Below are positions 1 to 5,361 of a stretch of 6,332 nucleotides of DNA, piece by piece. The position numbers and the translations under genes are program-made. The DNA is from ZC4RG17 sp035304485 (GTDB lineage: Bacteria > Actinomycetota > Acidimicrobiia > Spongiisociales > ZC4RG35). The stretch spans positions 1-6,332 of the forward strand of contig DATGPZ010000253.1 of assembly GCA_035304485.1 (NCBI GenBank). The letters run 5' to 3'. The notes under the pieces were generated by a model. That model was not told where the DNA came from, ran no database searches, and worked only from the letters and a program-made list of their open reading frames with translations. How positions within the stretch are numbered: the first letter of the stretch is position 1; each line of letters opens with the position of its first letter.

Positions 1-1564
1 GACTGAGGGGTGGCCTGTCGCCGTCCGGATGCTGGTTGCGCTTCCGGAGAGCGAGAGGGCGCATGCGCTCACGACCGCGATGGGGGAGTACGTGTTCGAA
101 GAGGTCGTGGACACCCTTCCGGATGAGATTCGCCGGTTCCTTCTGAAGGTCGCGCATCTGGATTCTTTCTCGTCCGCATTGGCGGCCGCGGTCTGCGACG
201 AAGAGTCGGCCTACGAAACCGTCGAGTGGTTGGTGGAACGGCAACTGTGCACAGTGGCGGACGTCGGAGGGTCCCGCTCGTGGGTCAGGCTCCACCCTCT
301 TCTCCAAACGGCACTGCGCTCCCGGGCGGAGCTCGACGACTCGATCGATGTCGGACTGCACCAGCGACGAGCCGCTCGCTGGTTCCACGAGCAGGGTGCC
401 ACCGAGGAAGCTCTGCGGGCGGCCGTCGCCGGCAAAGACGGCGATATCGTGGCGGCGACCGTGAGCGATGTCTTGGTGGACAACGCTCTCGAGCAACGAG
501 CATTCAGCTGTGCCCGCTGGCTCACGGTGCTCGACCCTGCGCACGTGGTTGGGGATCGGCGGGCCTTTGCGGTCACGGTGTGTATCGCTGCCGTATGGGC
601 GCGAGAAGACGTCCGGGACAAGTGGGTGCGGGCGCGCATCCGCCACGGTGACGGAGACGGAGACCTGGTCTTGGTCTTCGTCCGGGCGTTCGACGCCCTA
701 CGAGGCGGACGAGCGACGGAGTCCGTCGAGCTGTTCCAGGAGGTGATCAACGGGGCGGCCGACTACGCCTCGGATTTCGCGCCCGATCTGGTGCCGCTGG
801 TCATGGGGTTCTCATTCGCCTCGAGCGTGGAGGCGCGCATGTACCAAGGCACACTCCGCCACGACGACCCTACGTTCGCTGAGGCCCTAGCCCTCGTTCG
901 CTCCTTCGCCCCTGGAGTGGCGGCCTGGATCCATGCGTGGTGGGCGCTGGTCGCTTACGTCGACGGCGCCACCGAACTGGCCTCGACCATGGCCGAAGAG
1001 CACTATCACCTCCGTCGCAAAGGGGAGACCGATCGGGTCACGACTCGTGACAACTCGGTGGTGGGCGCCCTCACTTCGGCCCGGCGTACCAACGATCCGA
1101 TCCGGTTGCGACGGATCGCCGATGAAATGGAAGAAGTGGTCGCCATCCACGATCGTCTCGGCGGTTCGACCGGCGGTGCCCTCGCCCGGTTGTTGGCCGC
1201 GGCCATCTACCGGAAGTCGGGAGATCTAGCGGCTGCCAAACGCCATCAGGAACATGCCGATCGCCTGATCCTCACCTTCCCGGATGCCCCGTTCTTGAGC
1301 AGGTTCGCGGAGTCGATCGACGGGATCCTCCGGTCCGATGCGCCCGGAGATCTCCTGGCATTGCTGACCGACAAGGAACGGGAGGTATTGACCCATCTGG
1401 CCACGGATCGCTCGACCAAGCAGATCGCGCGGGACCTATTCGTGAGCCCCAACACGGTGCGGAACCACATCTCGTCGATCTATCGGAAGTTGGGGGTCAA
1501 GACCCGACATCAGGCCGTGTTGCGAGTCGGCGTCGACAACCTCTCTTTGCCCGAGAACGGCTGA
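1..1564 (+). CDS. MalT/LAL-type LuxR-family transcriptional regulator, C-terminal part (5' end outside window)
   Basis: The reading frame is open from base 2. The codons before the first ATG (base 29) read TEGWPVAVR, which matches the conserved 'GWP..lrl' motif that follows the ATPase in MalT-like regulators. The ATG is therefore internal and the true start lies upstream. Counting from that ATG (511 residues), residues 20-100 resemble the winged-helix region, with FEEVVDTLPDEIRRFLLK and then the 'RLHPLLQTALR' motif. Residues 105-430 are helical and TPR-like (RRAARWFHEQGATEEALRAA). Residues 446-500 are a classic LuxR helix-turn-helix, with LTDKEREVL, then QIARDLFVSPNTVRNHI and YRKLGV. Family knowledge: such proteins use an N-terminal STAND ATPase and a sensor repeat domain to activate transcription on binding an inducer. 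The Walker motifs are not in the window, and the inducer and targets cannot be read from the sequence. The gene ends at TGA 1562-1564, directly before a strong terminator. The family call is firm; the specific role is unknown. Confidence 0.9.
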   Translation, partial: TEGWPVAVRMLVALPESERAHALTTAMGEYVFEEVVDTLPDEIRRFLLKVAHLDSFSSALAAAVCDEESAYETVEWLVERQLCTVADVGGSRSWVRLHPLLQTALRSRAELDDSIDVGLHQRRAARWFHEQGATEEALRAAVAGKDGDIVAATVSDVLVDNALEQRAFSCARWLTVLDPAHVVGDRRAFAVTVCIAAVWAREDVRDKWVRARIRHGDGDGDLVLVFVRAFDALRGGRATESVELFQEVINGAADYASDFAPDLVPLVMGFSFASSVEARMYQGTLRHDDPTFAEALALVRSFAPGVAAWIHAWWALVAYVDGATELASTMAEEHYHLRRKGETDRVTTRDNSVVGALTSARRTNDPIRLRRIADEMEEVVAIHDRLGGSTGGALARLLAAAIYRKSGDLAAAKRHQEHADRLILTFPDAPFLSRFAESIDGILRSDAPGDLLALLTDKEREVLTHLATDRSTKQIARDLFVSPNTVRNHISSIYRKLGVKTRHQAVLRVGVDNLSLPENG

Positions 1565-1572
1565 GATCCCCG

Positions 1573-1603
1573 AGCCACCTTTCAGTTCTGAAAGGTGGCT
1601 TTT
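1573..1603 (+). terminator. Rho-independent terminator after the MalT-like regulator
   Basis: GCCACCTTTC (1574-1583) pairs perfectly with GAAAGGTGGC (1590-1599) across the 6-base loop AGTTCT. An outer A1573-T1600 pair extends the stem to 11 pairs. TTTT follows at 1600-1603. The hairpin lies 8 bases after the stop codon, so it separates this gene from the next regulator. It is one of the clearest non-coding signals in the window. Confidence 0.88.
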
Positions 1604-1620
1604 CCGACAATTGGTCGGAA
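1602..1620. promoter_or_regulatory. Inverted repeat TTCCGAC-N5-GTCGGAA, possible operator
   Basis: TTCCGAC (1602-1608) and GTCGGAA (1614-1620) are perfect inverted 7-mers around AATTG. The 19-base dyad begins in the T-tract of the preceding terminator and lies about 100 bases before the next gene's start. The size suits a dimeric helix-turn-helix protein, and the half-site recurs in the palindrome at 1671-1682. It could instead be a second RNA hairpin reinforcing termination. Binding by the neighbouring LuxR protein is inference. Confidence 0.4.
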
Positions 1621-1670
1621 TGTCCAGTCCAGGATCCAGGCACCTCGGTCGATCACGGACGAGAAGAGGA

Positions 1671-1682
1671 AGTCGGCCGACT
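1671..1682. promoter_or_regulatory. Perfect 12-base palindrome AGTCGGCCGACT, possible operator
   Basis: AGTCGGCCGACT is its own reverse complement. It lies 40 bases before the proposed GTG start of the second LuxR gene. It carries the same GTCGG and CCGAC half-sites as the dyad at 1602-1620, but in the opposite order. GC-rich DNA often contains short palindromes, so the support is its position and the shared half-site. No convincing -35/-10 pair was found between 1604 and 1722. Confidence 0.35.
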
Positions 1683-1722
1683 ATGGGAGTCCTTCGTTGA
1701 ACGCGGTCCTCGAGACGACGCC

Positions 1723-2532
1723 GTGACGGTCTTGGATGTCGACCGTGGTGCAAACAGGCACGGAACGCGGCCTGGTCACGAGTGCCGTAGATGTCGATCC
1801 GGTCAGGACTGCTACCTGAATGTCGTTCCGGTCGCCGAGGCACACGATTCCGCCGACCGCTTGACACGGCTCGGAAGCGAATGCCTCGAACTGGTCTGTG
1901 ATCTCGTCGACGCCGACGCCGGCGGGTGGTCGCGGCTCGATCGCCACGGTGTGCCGACCGGATTGATCGCGTATCCGCGTCGCTCCACCATCGACGAGAT
2001 GGTCCACGACCACGGGGAGTATTTCCACCAGTGGCTGAAAGCCGATCCCCTGGTGGCGTCTGCCGGTCCGGCGGTCGAGGTCACCGCCACCGCCCTCATG
2101 AAGTCCGAGGCCGCCGCCACTCCCCACCGCCTCGGGGCCCCGTACCGAGCCGTACTCCACTTCACGCACATCGGCCGACCGGTGGCCGGCATGTGGGTGG
2201 TGCGAGGGTCCGATCTCGGCGAGTTCGATTCGAATGAGCTCCGCACTCTGTGGCGACTGCAGGAGTTCGTGCAGCGTCAACTCGACGAGGTCCTGGCCGA
2301 GCGCGGGTTTCGTTCGATAGACGCGTTGGATATGTCCGAATCGGAGCTCACTGAGCGAGAAGTGGAGGTGGCTCGGCTGGCAGCCACCGGGGCGACGAAT
2401 GTGGAGATCGCCCGCACGCTCATGGTCTCGGTGGCGACCGTCAAGACCCATCTCTACCGTGTTTTCACCAAGCTGGACATTCGGAGCCGGACCGAACTGG
2501 CGGTCCGCTTCCAACGCCGGGAAGCGGTGTGA
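1723..2532 (+). CDS. LuxR-family transcriptional regulator with GAF-like N-terminal region
   Basis: A predicted cytoplasmic DNA-binding regulator of 269 residues. Residues 209-263 form a LuxR/GerE helix-turn-helix: LTEREVEVARLAATG, then EIARTLMVSVATVKTHL and YRVFTKLDI. Residues 40-200 look like the GAF/PAS-like ligand region of many actinobacterial LuxR proteins, with a 'YFHQWLKADPLVA' segment and alternating strands around RAVLHFTHIGRPVAGMWVV. No receiver domain with a phospho-acceptor Asp is visible, so it is not an orthodox response regulator; a small ligand is more likely. The start is uncertain. GTG 1723 is the only ATG or GTG start found in this frame after the terminator, but no good ribosome binding site precedes it. 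TTG 1861 would remove 46 residues, including the cluster H-x-C-x2-C-x5-C. The gene is 118 bases from the next one, on the same strand. Family assignment is strong; signal and targets are unknown. Confidence 0.87.
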   Translation: MTVLDVDRGANRHGTRPGHECRRCRSGQDCYLNVVPVAEAHDSADRLTRLGSECLELVCDLVDADAGGWSRLDRHGVPTGLIAYPRRSTIDEMVHDHGEYFHQWLKADPLVASAGPAVEVTATALMKSEAAATPHRLGAPYRAVLHFTHIGRPVAGMWVVRGSDLGEFDSNELRTLWRLQEFVQRQLDEVLAERGFRSIDALDMSESELTEREVEVARLAATGATNVEIARTLMVSVATVKTHLYRVFTKLDIRSRTELAVRFQRREAV

Positions 2533-2579
2533 TGTCGGGCTGCAGCGACGAGTACGAGTGGGCGTGACCTCGGCAGGCA

Positions 2580-2650
2580 CCTCGTTAGTCGAACTGCCCG
2601 GGCAACCGAGCTGGCCTCGTCCGGCGGGCCGGGGAGAACGAGGAGGACGA
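2580..2650 (+). promoter_or_regulatory. Leader that can pair with the stalk-protein ribosome binding site
   Basis: The ribosome binding site AGGAGG (2641-2646) lies 4 bases before ATG 2651. CCTCGT at 2615-2620 can pair with ACGAGG at 2638-2643, which takes in the first half of that site. CCGG 2621-2624 and CCGG 2629-2632 close an inner stem over CGGG. In another register TCGTCC (2617-2622) pairs with GGACGA (2645-2650). A second CCTCGT at 2580-2585 could compete for the same target, and a 10-base palindrome TGCCCGGGCA sits between them at 2595-2604. The pairings are visible in the sequence; regulation of translation is inference. It matches no riboswitch class that I recognise. Confidence 0.35.
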
Positions 2651-3646
2651 ATGCAGGCTAGGCCCGGCGAAGCCGTCCCCCTTCGTTGGTCCCAGACCGT
2701 CAGGCTGCTGTTCGCCGCAGCACTCGCCTGTTTGGTATGGATGCTCGGCACATCGCCCGCATCCGCCGACATCGAATCAGTCGAACCAGAGGCCACGTCG
2801 CTGATACAGGGCGGTTTGGTGGGGGTTTCGGTGGAGCTCGACCACGATCTCGGACTCACCTGTGTCGTAGCGTCGGACGTCCCGGCGGCGGTCGTGGTGC
2901 TGGGATTGCCCGGATGCCTGCTCGGGGACAACCTCATCACGATCACCACCACCGCACTCACCCCGACGGGGGAGTACACGATCCTGTTCCAGGAGAAGAA
3001 CTTGTTGACCGGTGCGGTCGTCGACGAAGCCCCGTTTCATCTGACAGTCAAGCCCTTGCTGGGGACCACCACCTCCTCGACCACCACGTCCACGAGTACG
3101 ACGACGACCACCTCCACGACTTCCACGACCAGTACGACAACGACAACGACCACGACTACGACGTCTATCCCTTCGACGACGACCACGACGATCGCCGCCG
3201 CGTTCCCTTCCTCTACGACCACGACCGTTCCCCTGCGCACGACGACCACGACGACCGCCGCGTCGTCTTCGACCAGCACGACTTCGCCCACCTCGAGCAC
3301 CATGCGGGGCCACGATGGATCGACGACCACCACCTCCACGACCGTGATGCCCACAGCTACCGTCACCACGATCGACGACTCGACCGACGAGGCTGCCACT
3401 GTGGGAGGCGCGGATGGGCCGACGCTGCCACCGCCTTTGGCCGCCCCCACCGACACGTTCCTGGATTCTCGGTTTCCCACCTCCCTGCAGGAGGTCGTTC
3501 TCTCGCCGTTCCATGTCCTGGCGGCGATCATGCAGAGCATCGCCGGAGGAGCCGAGCGCCTGCTGCTCCTCGCCGCCGTACTGGGTACCTATGGCTGGTA
3601 TCTGATCAGACGGTGGCGACGGCTGGACGGTGAGGTGGAGTTGTGA
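2651..3646 (+). CDS. Exported membrane-anchored protein with beta-rich ectodomain and Thr/Ser-rich stalk
   Basis: 331 residues; not a family I recognise. ATG 2651 is chosen because AGGAGG precedes it and a signal peptide follows at once. The frame stays open upstream to 2399, but that stretch overlaps the LuxR gene. Residues 12-39 are a signal sequence (LRW...VRLLFAAALACLVWMLG) with a likely cut after SPASA. Residues 40-135 are beta-rich and perhaps Ig-like, with two cysteines (C71, C89) that could form a disulfide. Residues 138-240 are almost all Thr and Ser, a probable extended and possibly O-mannosylated wall-spanning stalk. Residues 241-282 are acidic and Pro-rich. Residues 304-319 (RLLLLAAVLGTYGWYLI) are a transmembrane helix followed by RRWRR, placing the C-terminus inside. 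The stop overlaps the kinase start by 4 bases, so the two are probably made together. A role as a surface sensor or kinase partner is inference. Confidence 0.85.
   Translation: MQARPGEAVPLRWSQTVRLLFAAALACLVWMLGTSPASADIESVEPEATSLIQGGLVGVSVELDHDLGLTCVVASDVPAAVVVLGLPGCLLGDNLITITTTALTPTGEYTILFQEKNLLTGAVVDEAPFHLTVKPLLGTTTSSTTTSTSTTTTTSTTSTTSTTTTTTTTTTSIPSTTTTTIAAAFPSSTTTTVPLRTTTTTTAASSSTSTTSPTSSTMRGHDGSTTTTSTTVMPTATVTTIDDSTDEAATVGGADGPTLPPPLAAPTDTFLDSRFPTSLQEVVLSPFHVLAAIMQSIAGGAERLLLLAAVLGTYGWYLIRRWRRLDGEVEL
3065..3370 (+). repeat. Low-complexity ACG/ACC coding tract (Thr/Ser stalk)
   Basis: These bases encode residues 139-240 of the stalk protein. They are dominated by ACG and ACC threonine codons with TCG, TCC and AGT/AGC serine codons, interrupted by short IPS, IAAAFPS, VPLR and MRGHDG segments. 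The codon mix is varied rather than one exact repeated unit, which suggests selection for composition and length rather than recent duplication. The tract also creates long Asp/His-rich and Val-rich false frames on both strands. Confidence 0.85.
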
Positions 3647-5031
3647 CCCGCTTCCGCGCTGCGAGTCGACTCATGCTGGGAGCCGCCGCGATGATCGTGG
3701 CCACCTCGGCAGTGGCGCTCGCCGCGACGTACGCCGCCCGAAGCGACAACACCGTCCGGGTCGCCGAGGAGGCACTCGCGTACGGTGCGACCGAGTCGCT
3801 GCTGACCGCCGTCTCGGTGACTCACGCCCGGCTGTCGGAGGCAATGGTCTCGACCGCCGGCCTCGACAGGGCCGACCTCGATCGGATCGAGGCGGTGGGT
3901 GCGTCCTTGGAAGCGGTCACGATACGAGCGAAGGCTCTCGACCCTCGAGATCAGCAGGCGGTGTCAGAAGATGTCGAGCGATACGTAGCGGAGACGGAAG
4001 ATGCCCTGATCTACCTGGAGACCGGCAACCTGCCACCGGCAGAGCTCCTGGCGAGCCTCGATGAGGGCTACGGGGCTCTGGTCGGGCGAACGGAGGACAG
4101 GCGGCGACGGGCGGCCGAAGCCCTCGAAGCCGCCCGCACCGAAGTCGGCACTCTGGCGTCCGCCGCCAGCGTCTTCGTGATCGTTTTCGTTCCGGTACTG
4201 GTGCTGACAGGCGTGTATCGGGCCCTGCGAATGCGCCAGCGGCGCAAAGAACTGGAAGTGTCGCTGGCAGCGGAGCAGGGCCTGCGAGACGAGCGGAACC
4301 GCCTGATCCAGGCCGTGGGTCATGAACTCCGAACGCCGTTGACGGCGGTCGTCGGCCTCTCGGCGACTCTGCGTGACGACGAGAGCCTGTTTCCGGCCGA
4401 GCGACACGAGATGGTGATGACGGTCGCTCAGCAGTCTCGTGAATTGGCGGACCGGATCGACGATCTCCTGGTGCTCTCGAAGATCGACTCCGACAGCCTG
4501 GACCTGAGGCCGGAGAGGATCGACGTGCGCGAGATCGTGGATCGAATCCTCGCCTCCCGGCCCGACTTGGAGGCCGTGGAGGTGGGCGGTCGGGGATGGG
4601 TGCGAGCCGATCCGGTCTACCTCGAGCACGCGATCCGGAACTTGATCGGCTGCGCCTTCCGTTCGGCGGGCCGCAAGGCGGAGATCCTGATCCGCCCCGG
4701 ATCGATGATGCTCAACGTCGAGATCCGTGATTCCGGTCCTCCGACGGAGACGGGCTCGCTCAATGGCGAGGCCACCGTCGATGGGCCTTCAACGGTCGGT
4801 CTCGGCGTCTGCATGGCGGCTGCCCGCCGTATCGTCGAGTACATGAACGGGACCGTGCATCGGACCCGCCAGGACGGATGGAACGTGTCGTTGCTACGGC
4901 TACCGATCGCTCCGGTCAAGGCCGGCGACGATCGAGTCGAGGTGGGAGCGGAGATCGACACGCGGCTCCTGCGACATCCGGGGTCCCGCATCACCGAGGC
5001 GGTGGAAGAAGCCGGCTTCGGCCCCGACTGA
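3643..5031 (+). CDS. Membrane sensor histidine kinase with degenerate ATP-binding domain
   Basis: 462 residues. GTG 3643 overlaps the upstream TGA (GTGA, 3643-3646), and GAGG at 3632-3635 can serve as ribosome binding site. Residues 10-31 are the first transmembrane helix. Residues 32-170 are a mainly helical extracytoplasmic sensor. Residues 172-195 are the second transmembrane helix, followed by basic RMRQRRK. The HisKA dimerisation helix carries the H-box VGHELRTPL with phospho-acceptor H227. The HATPase domain (about 318-422) is altered. The N-box reads RNLIGCA, keeping N333 but with Cys337 where the second Asn is usual. The G1 box reads DSGPP instead of DxGxG. No clear F-box is seen. The G2 box is present as GLGV (386-389), followed by RRIVEYMNG. 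A charged tail of about 40 residues follows. Family knowledge: such kinases autophosphorylate and pass phosphate to a receiver domain. No receiver gene is in the window. It may be weakly active, phosphatase-biased or dependent on a partner. Confidence 0.9.
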   Translation: MTRFRAASRLMLGAAAMIVATSAVALAATYAARSDNTVRVAEEALAYGATESLLTAVSVTHARLSEAMVSTAGLDRADLDRIEAVGASLEAVTIRAKALDPRDQQAVSEDVERYVAETEDALIYLETGNLPPAELLASLDEGYGALVGRTEDRRRRAAEALEAARTEVGTLASAASVFVIVFVPVLVLTGVYRALRMRQRRKELEVSLAAEQGLRDERNRLIQAVGHELRTPLTAVVGLSATLRDDESLFPAERHEMVMTVAQQSRELADRIDDLLVLSKIDSDSLDLRPERIDVREIVDRILASRPDLEAVEVGGRGWVRADPVYLEHAIRNLIGCAFRSAGRKAEILIRPGSMMLNVEIRDSGPPTETGSLNGEATVDGPSTVGLGVCMAAARRIVEYMNGTVHRTRQDGWNVSLLRLPIAPVKAGDDRVEVGAEIDTRLLRHPGSRITEAVEEAGFGPD

Positions 5032-5057
5032 CCACTGTCGACGCTTTTTATCAGCAA

Positions 5058-5080
5058 AACGTCGTGTGAGACACGACGTT
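5058..5080 (+). terminator. Terminator-like hairpin after the kinase gene
   Basis: AACGTCGTGT (5058-5067) and ACACGACGTT (5071-5080) pair perfectly over a GAG loop. The tail reads CTTGT, so the T-tract is weak. It lies 26 bases after the kinase stop, where the stalk-protein/kinase operon should end. The 5' arm can also pair upstream: CGACG 5039-5043 with CGTCG 5060-5064, backed by TTTT 5045-5048 with AAAA 5056-5059. Two exclusive folds are therefore possible. Termination is the simplest reading. Confidence 0.55.
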
Positions 5081-5099
5081 CTTGTAGGGAGAAGGCCTC

Positions 5100-5162
5100 A
5101 TGGCGTCGATCGAGCGGATCGGTGGATGGCGACGTCATCTGCCTCCCTCGAAACTCCCGTGA
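5100..5162 (+). CDS. Possible 20-residue basic peptide
   Basis: ATG 5100 is preceded at good spacing by the purine-rich GGGAGAAGG (5087-5095), a better ribosome binding site than most in the window. The product begins MASIERIGGWRRH and ends in TGA at 5160-5162; it is Arg-rich and has no membrane segment. It starts 19 bases after the kinase-end hairpin. The first residues recall the MASIE/MASIQ starts of some actinobacterial tyrosine integrases, but nothing like an integrase follows in this frame, so a decayed remnant is only a guess. It could also be a chance ORF. Confidence 0.22.
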   Translation: MASIERIGGWRRHLPPSKLP

Positions 5163-5305
5163 GTGTGCCCGGGGATCGAGCCCTCCCGTCGATCTGGGGT
5201 GCTAGGGCGCCGATGGGGGTTGGTTTCGCTTCGATGCCCTAGGCCCGGCGGTCTCGGAGTCCAATCTCTGTACCGGCTCAGGGTTGCCGCCGGCCCAGAC
5301 GCGAT

Positions 5306-5339
5306 TCGGGGGTGGGAGCGTTGCCACTCCCACCCCCGA
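5306..5339 (-). terminator. Strong GC hairpin at the 3' end of the secreted SLH/collagen-like gene
   Basis: TCGGGGGTGGGAG (5306-5318) and CTCCCACCCCCGA (5327-5339) form a perfect 13-bp stem with an 8-base loop. It begins 22 bases beyond the stop of the minus-strand gene. No U-tract follows on the minus strand (the next bases read AATCGCG). It is therefore a stem-only terminator or a 3'-end stabilising hairpin, and it could also block read-through from the opposite operon. Confidence 0.65.
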
Positions 5340-5361
5340 TGATCGCTTTTCGCTCGGATCG

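Larger units (their letters stand above)
5032..5361. other. Convergent intergenic region with hairpins and one possible tiny ORF
   Basis: This 330-base gap separates the 3' ends of the kinase gene and the minus-strand secreted-protein gene. It holds a 10-bp hairpin near the kinase end (5058-5080), a 20-codon ORF candidate (5100-5162), a weaker inverted repeat CTAGGGC/GCCCTAG (5202-5208 and 5236-5242, 27-base loop) and a 13-bp hairpin near the minus-strand gene (5306-5339). No tRNA, CRISPR or longer conserved ORF was seen. Confidence 0.7.

Noticed and set aside
2399..2650. N-terminal extension of the stalk protein
   Set aside because: The frame is open but overlaps the LuxR helix-turn-helix coding region, and would bury the signal peptide. 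ATG 2651 has the ribosome binding site.
1681..2979. Long minus-strand open frame (432 codons) over the second LuxR gene
   Set aside because: It is antisense to a gene with a clear LuxR helix-turn-helix and runs into the stalk gene's signal peptide. Its product has no recognisable domain and reads like a GC-rich shadow frame.
3037..3540. Minus-strand Val-rich frame
   Set aside because: Reverse complement of the Thr codon tract; low complexity with no start signal or domain.
2686..3633. Plus-strand open frame (315 codons) rich in Asp and His
   Set aside because: It is the shifted reading of the ACG/ACC Thr tract; the Asp/His runs are an artefact of CGA/CCA/GAC codons, and the true frame has a signal peptide, a transmembrane helix and a ribosome binding site.
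5100..5162. Remnant of a tyrosine integrase start (MASIER...)
   Set aside because: Only about six residues resemble such starts; no integrase-like residues follow in the same frame, and no attachment-site repeats were seen.
5168..5186. GGGGATCGAGCCC looks like a tRNA T-arm
   Set aside because: The stem does not hold over five pairs with a seven-base loop, and no anticodon or acceptor stem was found nearby.
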